DNA from: Fructobacillus papyriferae
GTDB lineage: Bacteria; Bacillota; Bacilli; Lactobacillales; Lactobacillaceae
NCBI RefSeq assembly: GCF_018437225.1
Contig: NZ_JAAMFI010000001.1
Location: 496,001 to 560,000, forward strand
Direction: 5' to 3'
DNA length: 64,000 nt
Positions within the stretch are counted from its first letter, which is position 1; every line of letters starts with the position of its first letter. This document shows positions 1 to 9,122 of this stretch, in pieces. The position numbers and the translations under genes are program-made. The notes under the pieces were generated by a model. The model saw only the letters and a program-made list of their open reading frames with translations. It did no database searches and was not told where the DNA came from.

Positions 1-649
1 AAACAGAACCATTGGACGGCCAGGAAAGCGGCTGTTTCAACGCTCTAGCATAGTTAAATTCATCCATCTTTTCTTGAATCTTGGTTCGGTCCCCCCTTTT
101 TAATGTAAAGGTTGCCTGAACAATCACACCGCCATTGTCTTGAAAAACGGAGTGACGGTAGGAAAAAGCCAATTCATCTCGTTTGAAAGTTTGAAGGGTC
201 AAGTCCGGCATCAAAGCGGTGACGGTATCCACCACCATGTCCGTCTGACCGCCATAGGCCCCAGCGTTCATGAAAACTGCACCGCCAACAGAGCCAGGAA
301 TGCCGGCAGCCCATTCCAAACCAGTCAGCCCTTTATCCTGTGCCAGCGCCGAGAGCCAAATGATGTCACAGCCGGCATCAGCAATCAGCCGATCACCTTT
401 TTGTTCCACTCGCTTTAGCTCTGTCATCAAAATGACAAGCCCACGTAGGCCGCCAGAGCGGACCACTAAGTTCGACAAGCGGCCAAAGACATGGACAGGC
501 AGCCCTTCATCCCTGGCCCAGAAAAGTAACTGACCAAGCTCTTCCAACGTCTTTGGAATGGCCAAATAATCCACGACACCACCAGCCTGTGTATAGGCGT
601 ATGGGGCGAGAGCAGTATCTTTTAAAAGGTCTGGGACTGTCGTTGACAT
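1..649 (-). CDS. murB: UDP-N-acetylenolpyruvoylglucosamine reductase (MurB), 3' end cut by window edge
   Basis: The first 216 codons are present; the C-terminus lies beyond position 1. MurB reduces UDP-GlcNAc-enolpyruvate to UDP-MurNAc with NADPH and FAD in the cytoplasm, the second committed step of peptidoglycan precursor synthesis. The FAD-binding segment reads FGRLSNLVVRSGG, near residues 55-67, and is followed by the family signature GLEWAAGIPGSVGGAVFMN and then AYGG. The ATG at 649 has a GGAGA ribosome-binding site a few bases upstream. A terminator separates it from the mutSL-side genes, so it probably has its own promoter in 650-708. The family call is firm; type I or II cannot be judged because the C-terminal domain is missing. 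Confidence 0.95.
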   Translation of the reverse strand, partial: MSTTVPDLLKDTALAPYAYTQAGGVVDYLAIPKTLEELGQLLFWARDEGLPVHVFGRLSNLVVRSGGLRGLVILMTELKRVEQKGDRLIADAGCDIIWLSALAQDKGLTGLEWAAGIPGSVGGAVFMNAGAYGGQTDMVVDTVTALMPDLTLQTFKRDELAFSYRHSVFQDNGGVIVQATFTLKRGDRTKIQEKMDEFNYARALKQPLSWPSNGSV

Positions 650-708
650 TGTTTTCTCCATTTGCTTTCTATCTCTTCTATCATAACAAATTTTCACCTC
701 TATATATG

Positions 709-730
709 AAAAAAGACGGTTAAACCCGTC
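709..730 (-). terminator. Intrinsic terminator downstream of the DUF1456 gene
   Basis: On the minus strand a 5-bp stem (GACGG/CCGTC) with a 6-nt loop is followed by six T. It lies between the end of the 916-1407 gene and the start of murB, so it would end the transcript coming from mutS-mutL. Confidence 0.6.
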
Positions 731-810
731 AGCGCGAAGAAAAAGTGTTCCCTTTTAATCGAGACAGTGCCACACATTACGGTTTCTTTCAAATAAACCG
801 CAGGACAGCA

Positions 811-846
811 AAAAGCAGTCGATCCTCTATTGGACAGACTGCTTTT
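811..846. terminator. 10-bp hairpin with T/A tails, possible bidirectional terminator
   Basis: AAAAGCAGTC at 811-820 pairs perfectly with GACTGCTTTT at 837-846 around a 16-nt loop. Runs of A and T at the ends make it terminator-like on both strands. It sits 70 nt past the stop of the DUF1456 gene. The rest of 650-915 shows no gene. Confidence 0.55.
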
Positions 847-915
847 GAAAGTATTTTAAATAAGTCAATAAGCCGCGGTTCGACCAGAAAGCAGACATTA
901 CAAAATGTCTTCGAA

Positions 916-1407
916 TCACCCGCGGTACTTCTTGCTCATCCCAGCCAACAGTTTACGAACGTAGCGATCACCAGCTTCACGGTAATTGCGGTGATCAGGA
1001 CGACGCAAGATGGCCGACAATTCGCCGTTGGAAATATTGTCACCAGCTAACTTCATCAACTCCTGAATGTCATCTGACGTGTAAGCCATCGCGATTTTGA
1101 TCTTTTTAATCGTCACGTTATTGACTAATTTTGGCGTTTTAATATCGAAAGTTGGTGGCACAATGTGGCCATCCTTGTCCTTTCGTTGCCCGCGTCTGTC
1201 GATCAAAAGGCCGTTCAAAAATGCTTCCAAATCATGGTTGGACAAGCTGTGATCATAGGGTAAATCCTTATCCTGACGAGTCAAAATGCGGTCCAAATCA
1301 CTGTCTTTTATCGTCACGCCACCAAGTTTGAAAATCGCTTCAATCTGCTGATTGGTTAACGACAGCGCGTAACGCAGGCGAATAATGACATCATTGTTAT
1401 TCATCAT
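916..1407 (-). CDS. DUF1456 (YehS-type) protein
   Basis: 163 residues with two copies of the DUF1456 module: the first near residues 1-65 (RLRYALSLTNQQIEAIFKLG ... LEAFLNGLLI), the second near 98-160 (KIKIAMAYTSDDIQELMKLA). This duplicated layout is typical of the YehS family, whose biochemical role is unknown to me. The first ATG has AAAGGAG nine bases upstream; an adjacent second ATG is equally possible. It follows mutL by 31 nt on the same strand and probably rides on the mutS-mutL transcript, ending at the hairpins at 709-846. Confidence 0.85.
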   Translation of the reverse strand: MMNNNDVIIRLRYALSLTNQQIEAIFKLGGVTIKDSDLDRILTRQDKDLPYDHSLSNHDLEAFLNGLLIDRRGQRKDKDGHIVPPTFDIKTPKLVNNVTIKKIKIAMAYTSDDIQELMKLAGDNISNGELSAILRRPDHRNYREAGDRYVRKLLAGMSKKYRG

Positions 1408-1438
1408 GGTCCTGCTCTCCTTTACTATACAAATTCTC

Positions 1439-3613
1439 TTAGAATGGATGCGTATCGTAGTTCTGCCAAGACTCGTGGGAGTCCTGGATTCGCTTGAACA
1501 TGCGCTCCATTTCGGTCAGGGTGAAGGCTGTCAAAACAGGCCGTCCGTGCGGACAGTTGTAAGGATTTTCGGCCTTAGCTAAGTCAGCAAGCAAACGACG
1601 TGCTTCGTCATCAGAAATGTGCCAGTTGGCCTTAATGGCCCGTTTACAAGACATCATGATAGCTGCTTTCTCGCGGAAGGCCGCTACCGTCAGCTTCTCG
1701 CCAGACAAAATCCAGTCAATCATTTCTTTGACCGTGTCCGAAAGCTGATCGGCCTTCATCCAAGTTGGGTGCTCGTATAAGGCAATCGTGTTCGGACCGA
1801 ACTCTTCAATTGCGAGACCAACTTCAGCCAAAAGTTCTTTAACGTCCAATATTTTCAAGACATCAGCAGTCGAATAGTTCAACATCAGTGGCTGCAAAAG
1901 CACCTGCTGATTATCGGACACTTCGCCTACCTGCTTGCGGTAGAACTCGTAGTTCAGCCGCTCCTGGGCCGCGTGCTGGTCAATCAGATACAACTTGTCC
2001 TTGTCCTGTGCAAAGAGAAAGGTCCCATGCATTTGCCCGATGTAATCCAGCTTCGGAAAGCCTTGCGGATTAATGTCTTCTTGCTGGTCATCCACGTCCA
2101 AATCAACGTTTTCGACCTTGATCTTTTTGGCAGGTGCAGCCGGTTCTTCTGCTGTTATCATGGCATCCGAAGCCGCTTCATAAGTCGCCATCGGCTCGGC
2201 CACCTTGTTGGCCGACTCGAAGGGATTAACCGTCCCGAGCTCAGCTGTTTCTTCCGCTTCAAAAACAGCACCCGATGCCTCCATCTCTTCAAACGGCTCA
2301 ATAAAGCCCTCATCCTGATAACGCTTGGCAAAAACCAGGACCGCCGCGTCCTGCAAATACGCCTTGTCCGTCAGCTGAATAACCGCCTGGTCGTCGACAG
2401 CAATTGCTGGCAATTCCGACAACTTGATCGCCCGCTTCGAAGCATTCAGCCCACTGTCATTAACGGCTGCAAATTGACCGGCTGATGGCTTTTTACCCGC
2501 CAATTTTCCCTGCGAGTCCGACAACGATTTCTCGGCGACCGAATCTAAAGCAGGCGCCGCCATCCCCGGATGCTTCAGCTCTTCACTTTGCTGGCCCAAG
2601 TTCTCCAGGGCGTCTGGAATCAAGTTCTCCTCTGACAACCGGTTAGCCACTACCGCCGTTAGTAAGTCCGTCAGCTCGCCTTGTTCGGACAAGCGAATTT
2701 CAGCTTTTTGCGGGTGAACATTGACATCTACCATCAGCGGATCGAGCTCGATCGACACTGCGCCGATTGGAAAGCGTCCGACCATCAGTTTAGAGCCATA
2801 ACCCTTAATAATGGCATTTGAAACCGAGAAGTTCTTGACGAATCGATGGTTGACCAAAACCGCCAAATACGATCGCGAGGCCCGGGTCTGTTCCGGCAAA
2901 GTTAAGTATCCCGATACCTTGAAGTGTTCAGACTGGCCGGCAAAGCCCACCATCTTTTCAGCCGTTTTACGGTCATAGATTGCAGCCAAAACCTGACGCA
3001 GGTCACCATTACCCGCCGTTTTGACCAAGGTTTTGCCATTGTGGGTCAAAGTCAGCGCCGTTTTTGGGTTGGCAAGCGCTAGATGGTTGACGACATCAAC
3101 GATCAACGATAATTCCGTTTGTGGTTTTTTTAAGTACTTTAGCCGTGCTGGCGTATTGTAAAACAAGTTGCGAACCGAAACAATCGTTCCCAAGCGTCCC
3201 GGCGCTGGACTCTCTTGGACGACTTGGCCCCCTTTCACTTGGTAGGTAAAGCCGTTTTCAGCATCAGCTGTCTTCGTTTGCAAGGTAACATCGGAAACCG
3301 AAGCAATCGATGGTAAAGCTTCTCCTCGAAAACCAAGGGTCATCACTTTAAACAGATCATGTCGGTTTTCAATTTTTGATGTCGCATGTCGGACAAAGGC
3401 CAAGGGAACCTGGTCGCCCGGAATTCCTTGGCCATTATCGATCACCTTGATGAGATCCAAACCGGCTTGATCGACGACCACGTCAACTTGACTAGCATTG
3501 GCATCAATGGCGTTTTCGACCAACTCTTTCACAACCGAAGCCGGTCGCTCGATCACCTCACCTGCTGCAATTTGATTAGCAATGAGATCGGACAGTTCGT
3601 GAATCTTAGCCAT
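1439..3613 (-). CDS. mutL: DNA mismatch repair protein MutL with endonuclease domain
   Basis: 724 residues. The N-terminal GHKL ATPase shows the ATP-site Glu in KELVENAIDAN (about residue 33), DNGQGI (about 60) and GFRGEAL (about 95). The middle is a poorly conserved acidic linker. The C-terminal domain carries the metal-binding endonuclease motif DQHA-x2-E-x4-E at about 545-556, with SCKRAIKAN and CPHGRP (about 687) as further conserved elements. It is therefore a nicking-type MutL, as in Bacillus, not the E. coli type that relies on MutH. MutL couples MutS mismatch recognition to strand incision. Its start overlaps the end of mutS by 8 nt, so the two are translationally coupled. Confidence 0.98.
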   Translation of the reverse strand: MAKIHELSDLIANQIAAGEVIERPASVVKELVENAIDANASQVDVVVDQAGLDLIKVIDNGQGIPGDQVPLAFVRHATSKIENRHDLFKVMTLGFRGEALPSIASVSDVTLQTKTADAENGFTYQVKGGQVVQESPAPGRLGTIVSVRNLFYNTPARLKYLKKPQTELSLIVDVVNHLALANPKTALTLTHNGKTLVKTAGNGDLRQVLAAIYDRKTAEKMVGFAGQSEHFKVSGYLTLPEQTRASRSYLAVLVNHRFVKNFSVSNAIIKGYGSKLMVGRFPIGAVSIELDPLMVDVNVHPQKAEIRLSEQGELTDLLTAVVANRLSEENLIPDALENLGQQSEELKHPGMAAPALDSVAEKSLSDSQGKLAGKKPSAGQFAAVNDSGLNASKRAIKLSELPAIAVDDQAVIQLTDKAYLQDAAVLVFAKRYQDEGFIEPFEEMEASGAVFEAEETAELGTVNPFESANKVAEPMATYEAASDAMITAEEPAAPAKKIKVENVDLDVDDQQEDINPQGFPKLDYIGQMHGTFLFAQDKDKLYLIDQHAAQERLNYEFYRKQVGEVSDNQQVLLQPLMLNYSTADVLKILDVKELLAEVGLAIEEFGPNTIALYEHPTWMKADQLSDTVKEMIDWILSGEKLTVAAFREKAAIMMSCKRAIKANWHISDDEARRLLADLAKAENPYNCPHGRPVLTAFTLTEMERMFKRIQDSHESWQNYDTHPF

Positions 3614-6341
3614 GGTGCTCTCCCATCTCTTGAAGCTTATAGAGCAAGTTAAGTGCTTCCAATGGGGTCAGCTTGTTCAAGTTGGTTTGCGAAAGCTTGG
3701 CCAGAACGGCCCGGTCGCCTGCATCCAAAGAAGCGACTTCTTCGGCTGGTTTTGACTCAGCCACCTCAAAGAGTGGCAATTCTTGTGCCAGGTTGTTGGC
3801 TTGGGCTAATTTCGCAGCTGATTCGTTCAGCTTGTCAGCCACCGCCCCATCTTGAGAATCTTCTGAAGCGGCACGCTTCACCGTTTCTTGGACTTCAACT
3901 TGTCCAGCCCCATCTTTTTCAAGGGCCGCCAAAATACTCTCAGCATTTTCAAGTAGGCCAGCAGGTAAACCTGCTAATGCCGCTACCTGGATACCGTAGG
4001 ACCGGTCTGCTGCACCAGCTTGCACTTGGTGCAAGAAATGTAAGCGACCATCTTTTGTCAATTTGGCACCCACGTGAACGTTTTCAATGGCCGGGTAAGC
4101 TTTTGCCAACGCGGTCAGTTCGTGATAGTGGGTGGCAAAAACCGTGGTGGCGTGCAAATGCTTGGCCAGGAACTCGATGATTGCCTGTGCCAGCGCCATT
4201 CCATCATAGGTAGCCGTTCCCCGTCCCAATTCGTCAAACAGAATCAAGGATTGAGCCGTCGCGTTTTGCAAAGCCAGATTCGCTTCAGCCATTTCAACCA
4301 TGAAGGTTGAACGACCAGAGACCAAATCGTCGTTAGCCCCGATTCGTGTAAAGATCTGATCGAAGACCGGCAATTTAGCCGCATCCGCTGGCACAAATGA
4401 CCCCATCTGAGCCAAAATCACGATAATGGCGATTTGGCGCATATAAGTCGACTTTCCCGCCATATTTGGCCCCGTAACGAGTTGGATGAATTGATCCTGT
4501 GGGAAAGTTACGTCGTTTGCCACGTATTCCCCAGCCCCGAGCAACGATTCGACCACTGGGTGACGGCCCTGAACAATCTCCACGGCGCGACTGCCATCGT
4601 CATGAAAGGTTGGCTTCACAAAGTGTTTTTCTTCTGCCACGTCAGCCAAAGCCGCCAAAACATCAATCTTGGCCAAATCATGCGCCAGCCCTTGCAGGCG
4701 GTGCATCTCTTCTTTGACCTGGCGACGAATGGCTAAGAAAAGCTCGTATTCGCGGTCGTAGCGCTTGGTTTGAGCCGCAAAAATCAGATCTTCGTGTTCC
4801 TTTAATTCGACTGTTGTAAAACGTTCGGCGTTGGTCAGCGTTTGCTTGCGGGTATAGCGGCCCTCTTCTAATTTGGACAAGTTGGCCTTGGTGACCTCGA
4901 TGAAGTAACCAAAGTTCTTGTTGTACTTGACCTTTAAAGTCGGAATACCAGTCGCCTCGCGCTCCTGCTCCTGATAGGAAGCCAGCCAGTCCTGGTTGTC
5001 AGTCAAGGCTTGTTTGTAGGAATCGACCAGTGAGTCGTAGCCTTCCTTAATCAGCTCGCCATCGCGAACGGATACGGGCGGATCATCAACCAAAGCGGCC
5101 TCAATCACGTCTGCCAAATCCGAAACTGGATCTAAGGCAGCACCCAGGTCTTGCAAAACAGGATCGGAAGAGGTTCCCATCAAGGCGCTTTGCAAAGCAG
5201 GCACGGCCTGCAGCGACTTCTTCAGCTGGACCATGTCCTTCGCGTTTAAAGTACCAAGAGCAGCCTTGGCCGCCAAGCGTTCCAAATCATAGACGTACTT
5301 CAGCTGGTCTTGAACCGTTCCACGAGTGAAGAAGTCTTCTTTAAAGGCAGCTAAAATGTCTTGGCGTTTTTTGATGTCTGACACGTTTTTCAGCGGCTTA
5401 ATCAACCACTGCTTGAGCAAACGGCCACCCATGGCCGTCTTTGTTTCGTCCAACAAGGCAAAAAGAGAACCGGCCTTTTGCTTCGTTCGGGCATTTTGTA
5501 CCAGATCCAAATTAACGCGGCTGACCTGGTTGAAGACCAAGTAAGCCTGGCGTTCGTATGACTGCACGGGCATGATATGGTCCAACGACCGCTTCTGCGT
5601 ATCGAACAAATACTGGAGCAAAAGTCCCGTAACAGCCTGACCCAAAGCGTCTTTCAGATCTTTGGTCAAATACGTCAGTGTGGCTGATGGCTGGGCTTTC
5701 CCTTGGAAGGAGACCACCAAGCCCTTTTCGCCGACCTGCGTGGCGACGTCGGCCGCCTTCAGCCCATCTTCTTTGGCTAAGACAACTTCTTTGACTTCCA
5801 AAGCACCCAGTTCGTCTTGGACTTCAGAAACGCTTTCCAAAAAGGTTGCCTTTAGCTCCCCGGTTGACAGATCAATATAGGCCAAGGCATACGGACGGGG
5901 TGTTTCCCCCTTTCTAGCCGGCGACAGACCTGCATTGTCGTGAACGACCGCTGCCAAAAAGTTATTGGTCTTACCATCCCCGTTTTGTCCAGCAAGCTTC
6001 GTTCCAGGCGTGATCAGCTGCACAACGTCGCGCTTGACCATTCCTTTGGCCGTGGCCGGATCTTCCATTTGTTCAACGATCGCCACCTTGTAGCCCGCAT
6101 CAACCAAAATATCGATGTAGTTCGAAGCGGCGTGGTAGGGAATCCCGGCCATTGGCACCGGATTCTCGGAGTTCTTGTTGCGCGATGTCAGCGTCAACTC
6201 CAAAATCTTGGCACCCTTGATAGCGTCTTCTTCGAAGAGCTCGTAAAAGTCACCCAAGCGGTAAAACAAAAAGGCATCGGGATACAGGTCTTTGATCTGA
6301 TGATACTGTACCATCATTGGTGTATCGGTTGCTTTAGCCAT
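3606..6341 (-). CDS. mutS: DNA mismatch repair protein MutS
   Basis: 911 residues from the chosen ATG at 6341, which has AGGAGG eight bases upstream; the frame stays open to 6380 but that start has no ribosome-binding site. The mismatch-reading motif DFYELF lies near residue 30. Walker A GPNMAGKST is at about 624, Walker B ILFDELGRG at about 700 and the H-loop ATHYHEL near 737. MutS binds mismatches and small loops as a dimer and, with ATP, recruits MutL. The C-terminal tail after 820 is low-complexity, then ends in a short helical clamp/tetramer-type region (LNKLTPLEALNLLYKL). Strong family match across the whole length. Confidence 0.98.
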   Translation of the reverse strand: MAKATDTPMMVQYHQIKDLYPDAFLFYRLGDFYELFEEDAIKGAKILELTLTSRNKNSENPVPMAGIPYHAASNYIDILVDAGYKVAIVEQMEDPATAKGMVKRDVVQLITPGTKLAGQNGDGKTNNFLAAVVHDNAGLSPARKGETPRPYALAYIDLSTGELKATFLESVSEVQDELGALEVKEVVLAKEDGLKAADVATQVGEKGLVVSFQGKAQPSATLTYLTKDLKDALGQAVTGLLLQYLFDTQKRSLDHIMPVQSYERQAYLVFNQVSRVNLDLVQNARTKQKAGSLFALLDETKTAMGGRLLKQWLIKPLKNVSDIKKRQDILAAFKEDFFTRGTVQDQLKYVYDLERLAAKAALGTLNAKDMVQLKKSLQAVPALQSALMGTSSDPVLQDLGAALDPVSDLADVIEAALVDDPPVSVRDGELIKEGYDSLVDSYKQALTDNQDWLASYQEQEREATGIPTLKVKYNKNFGYFIEVTKANLSKLEEGRYTRKQTLTNAERFTTVELKEHEDLIFAAQTKRYDREYELFLAIRRQVKEEMHRLQGLAHDLAKIDVLAALADVAEEKHFVKPTFHDDGSRAVEIVQGRHPVVESLLGAGEYVANDVTFPQDQFIQLVTGPNMAGKSTYMRQIAIIVILAQMGSFVPADAAKLPVFDQIFTRIGANDDLVSGRSTFMVEMAEANLALQNATAQSLILFDELGRGTATYDGMALAQAIIEFLAKHLHATTVFATHYHELTALAKAYPAIENVHVGAKLTKDGRLHFLHQVQAGAADRSYGIQVAALAGLPAGLLENAESILAALEKDGAGQVEVQETVKRAASEDSQDGAVADKLNESAAKLAQANNLAQELPLFEVAESKPAEEVASLDAGDRAVLAKLSQTNLNKLTPLEALNLLYKLQEMGEHHG

Positions 6342-6415
6342 GGGGTCGTCCTCCTTATAATAAGTATTTGCTATGTACAAGCTGACACAGTCAGCTTTTA
6401 TTTAGAAATGATCCC

Positions 6416-7804
6416 TTACTTTTTCACCAGCTTCACCACTGCTTCAACGTGCATCGTCTGTGGGAATTGATCGACCGGTTGCACGCGACCATCGACTTCA
6501 TAGCCTTGCGCCAAAAGGTCTTTAACATCGCGAGCCAGCGTGGCTGGGTTACATGAGACATAAACCAGTCGTTCAGGCCTCATGACGCCAACGGCCTCGA
6601 TAAAGTCCTGGGTCAAGCCCTTACGGGGCGGATCGACGAAGACGACGTCGGCCGTCTTGCCTTCTTCAGCCCAGCGGTGCATCTGCTCAGGGGCGTCTGC
6701 CACAATGAAGTCCGCGTTCCAAATGCCGTTTAGTTTGGCATTCTTCTTGGCATCTTCAATGGCTGGTTCGACCACTTCAACGCCGAGCACTTTTTTGACT
6801 TTGTCTGCGACCGTCAAAGCAATTGTTCCAATCCCACAGTAGGCATCGATAACCGTGTCAGTGGGCTTTAAGTCCGCCAAATCCTTGGCTAAGTTGTAGA
6901 GCTTGGCCGTCGTCTCCGGGTTGACTTGGTAGAAGGAATTGGGACCAATCAGGTAGGCTTTGCCCAGCAACTGATCTTCAATCTCTTCTTGTCCCCAGAG
7001 CAAGTGGTTTTCCTGCCCCATGATGACGTTGGTCTTCTTGTTGTTCACGTTTTGGACCAAAGAAACGAGCTTTGGTAAACGAGCACGCAAGCCTTCAACA
7101 ATCGCGTCTTTTTCAGGCAAATCTTCCTTGGCCGTCACCAAGACAACCATCAGTTGACCGGTTGCCTTGCCATAACGGGCCATGACGTGGCGAACCAGCC
7201 CCTTACCCGTTTCTTCGTCATAGGCCGAGACGCCCAGTTCCTGCAGAACATCGCGGGTTACGCGAATCGCTTCGTCCACGTTTTCGTCTTGAATGTAGAA
7301 GGAATCGGTAGGAATCAACTTGTGTGAACCACGGCGGTAGAAGCCGGTTTCGAGACGGCCGTTGACCATTTGTGCCGGCACTTGGGCCTTGTTGCGGTAG
7401 TGGGTTGGCTCAGCCATCCCCAAAGTTGGCGCCACCGCCACGCGCAATTGCGCTTTCTTGAACAGTTCACGAACCTGGCGCTGCTTCCAAGCTAACTGGG
7501 CTGGATAAGACAGGTTGGCCATTGGCGCAATTCCCGTCGTCAAAGCCAACTTGTCCTGCAATTCGACACGGTCAGGTGAGACTTTGACAATTTCTTGAAT
7601 GCGGGCAAAGCCGTAGTTCTTCAAAACTTTTGTCACCGTTAACAAGACCTTTTCTCCAGGCAAAGCGTTGGCCACAAAAAGTGGAAAACCTTCTACTTTA
7701 GCCACGCCCATCCCCTGATAGGTCAGATCAATAATATCGGCTTCCACGCGGTCATTCTTGGCCACGGGTGCCTTCTTTTTATATACTCGGTTGGCTTTTG
7801 CCAT
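6416..7804 (-). CDS. rlmCD: 23S rRNA (uracil-C5)-methyltransferase, RlmCD/RumA type
   Basis: 462 residues from the ATG at 7804. An N-terminal TRAM domain (about residues 10-70) is followed by a SAM-dependent m5U methyltransferase domain with QVNPETTAKLY, DAYCGIGTIAL (SAM site), FVDPPRKGL and the catalytic-Cys motif VSCNPATLARD. Enzymes of this group methylate U747 and/or U1939 of 23S rRNA; one RlmCD often does both in Gram-positives. Only two cysteines occur, so the [4Fe-4S] cluster found in E. coli RlmD is absent. The start MAKAN was preferred over an upstream ATG (7837) because GGAAAGG lies before it, though the spacing is long. Exact target positions cannot be read from sequence. Confidence 0.92.
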   Translation of the reverse strand: MAKANRVYKKKAPVAKNDRVEADIIDLTYQGMGVAKVEGFPLFVANALPGEKVLLTVTKVLKNYGFARIQEIVKVSPDRVELQDKLALTTGIAPMANLSYPAQLAWKQRQVRELFKKAQLRVAVAPTLGMAEPTHYRNKAQVPAQMVNGRLETGFYRRGSHKLIPTDSFYIQDENVDEAIRVTRDVLQELGVSAYDEETGKGLVRHVMARYGKATGQLMVVLVTAKEDLPEKDAIVEGLRARLPKLVSLVQNVNNKKTNVIMGQENHLLWGQEEIEDQLLGKAYLIGPNSFYQVNPETTAKLYNLAKDLADLKPTDTVIDAYCGIGTIALTVADKVKKVLGVEVVEPAIEDAKKNAKLNGIWNADFIVADAPEQMHRWAEEGKTADVVFVDPPRKGLTQDFIEAVGVMRPERLVYVSCNPATLARDVKDLLAQGYEVDGRVQPVDQFPQTMHVEAVVKLVKK

Positions 7805-7873
7805 GCTTGCTACGCGCCTTTCCCTCTTCTTCATCACGCAAAATTGGCCGCACCAAAGGTACCGCCAGTTTGT

Positions 7874-8947
7874 TTACTTATCGGCTTGTTCGGCCGGTTC
7901 TTCGGGCAAATCATGGTGACCACCCTTAGCTTCTAATTTTTCGACTTGTTCAACGAATTGCTCTTTAATCTTATCCGTCGTATCATCCGTGCCCATGGCC
8001 TCAATGTTGGCCACGAACTCGATGTGCTGCTTTAAGTTATCGAAGGTCATTGGGGCATCGCCACCGTATTCCCCATCCAAATTCACCTTGATTGGATCCC
8101 CATTCAAAGGATCAATGCGGACCTTGGAAGTTTTTTTGTAGATTAGGTTGGGGTTTTTAATGTGTGCCCCACCCTTCAACACTTGAGAAACCAGTTGGGC
8201 AATCTGCCAAAGATTGGACTTTTTGACGATCAGTAAGGTGAACTTTCCATCGTCTAATTTGGCGTCCGGCACAATCGTTTCAAATCCGGCAACCGAGTTG
8301 GTCAAGGCCAAGAAGATCATCGAAATATCGCCTTCGTACTCCCCGTCGTCAAAGCTGACTTTGGCGGACACAGGCTTTAAACGCGTCAGTAATTCCGCCC
8401 CCTTAACCAAGTAAGCCAGATATCCGTAAAGTGACTTCATGGCGGATGGCACCGCATAAGTCAGTTCAGACAAGGTTCCCAAAGCCGCGATGTTCATGAA
8501 GTAGCGAACCGGCTTTTTCTCACCCGCTTCGCCATTTTCACCTGGCAAAAAGGCTTGGATCTTTCCAATGTCCATCTTGATCGTCTGGTTCTTTAAGATC
8601 ACCTTGGCGGCTTCCAAAGGATCGTCACGAGAGACTTTCAAAGCCCGAGCGTAGTCGTTGGTGGTTCCAGCCGGAATGATGGCCATCTTGGGCCGCTTCT
8701 TTAAGGGTGCAATGCCGTTGACCACTTCGTTAATCGTGCCATCCCCACCAGCGGCCACAATCAAATCAAAACCGGCTTCAGCTGCTCGGGTTGCTTCCTT
8801 TTGGGCCGAAAGCGGTGTTGGGGTGGTCGCAAAAGTCGACGTTTCGTAACCAGCCTGTTCGTAGACGTTTAAGATATTGAGCATGTCCCGCTTGACCATT
8901 TCTCGTCCGGAACTTGGGTTGTAAATAATGCGTGCTCGCTTCATCAT
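7874..8947 (-). CDS. dgkB: Diacylglycerol kinase (DgkB/DagK type)
   Basis: 357 residues. IIYNPSSGRE at the start, VAAGGDGTINEVVNGI (nucleotide site, about residues 60-75) and PAGTTNDYARAL define the soluble lipid-kinase family. In Gram-positives DgkB phosphorylates diacylglycerol released by lipoteichoic acid synthesis, returning it to phospholipid. An LtaS-type enzyme is encoded at 35-37 kb, so the substrate is expected here. The last 50 residues are an acidic, charged tail not needed for the fold. Two adjacent ATGs (8947, 8944) lack any Shine-Dalgarno; the stop of a small upstream reading frame overlaps them as ATGA, so coupling is likely. It sits between gatB and rlmCD on the same strand. 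Confidence 0.93.
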   Translation of the reverse strand: MMKRARIIYNPSSGREMVKRDMLNILNVYEQAGYETSTFATTPTPLSAQKEATRAAEAGFDLIVAAGGDGTINEVVNGIAPLKKRPKMAIIPAGTTNDYARALKVSRDDPLEAAKVILKNQTIKMDIGKIQAFLPGENGEAGEKKPVRYFMNIAALGTLSELTYAVPSAMKSLYGYLAYLVKGAELLTRLKPVSAKVSFDDGEYEGDISMIFLALTNSVAGFETIVPDAKLDDGKFTLLIVKKSNLWQIAQLVSQVLKGGAHIKNPNLIYKKTSKVRIDPLNGDPIKVNLDGEYGGDAPMTFDNLKQHIEFVANIEAMGTDDTTDKIKEQFVEQVEKLEAKGGHHDLPEEPAEQADK

Positions 8948-9012
8948 GTGCTAAAAGAGTGCGGCGTTTCAAAGCCAAAGGAAAAACCACCAGCGTTGGT
9001 TTTCCCAGTCAC
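8944..9012 (-). CDS. Putative 22-residue leader peptide coupled to dgkB
   Basis: A GTG at 9012 has a consensus AGGAGG exactly 8 nt upstream (9021-9026). The frame runs 22 codons, starts VTGKTNAGGF and is rich in Gly, Phe and Ser/Thr, and its TGA overlaps the ATG of dgkB. The coding part contains a hairpin (GGAAAACCA/TGGTTTTTCC). dgkB itself has no ribosome-binding site, which makes translation of this frame followed by re-initiation the simplest reading. No family is recognised; only the layout supports it. Confidence 0.45.
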   Translation of the reverse strand: MTGKTNAGGFSFGFETPHSFST

Positions 9013-9122
9013 ACTCCCTTCCTCCTAAATTTATGTACGCAGGAGCCCGCCTGCTAGACCCAACTGCCAAATCATAAGACAGACAGACAAGCAAGCAGCC
9101 CCCGCTTAAAATCAAAAAATGT

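Noticed and set aside
9060-9115. Short tandem motifs (GACA and AGCA runs) and small hairpins between gatB and the dgkB leader
   Set aside because: Too short and imperfect to assign a function; no T run for a terminator and no T-box core sequence.
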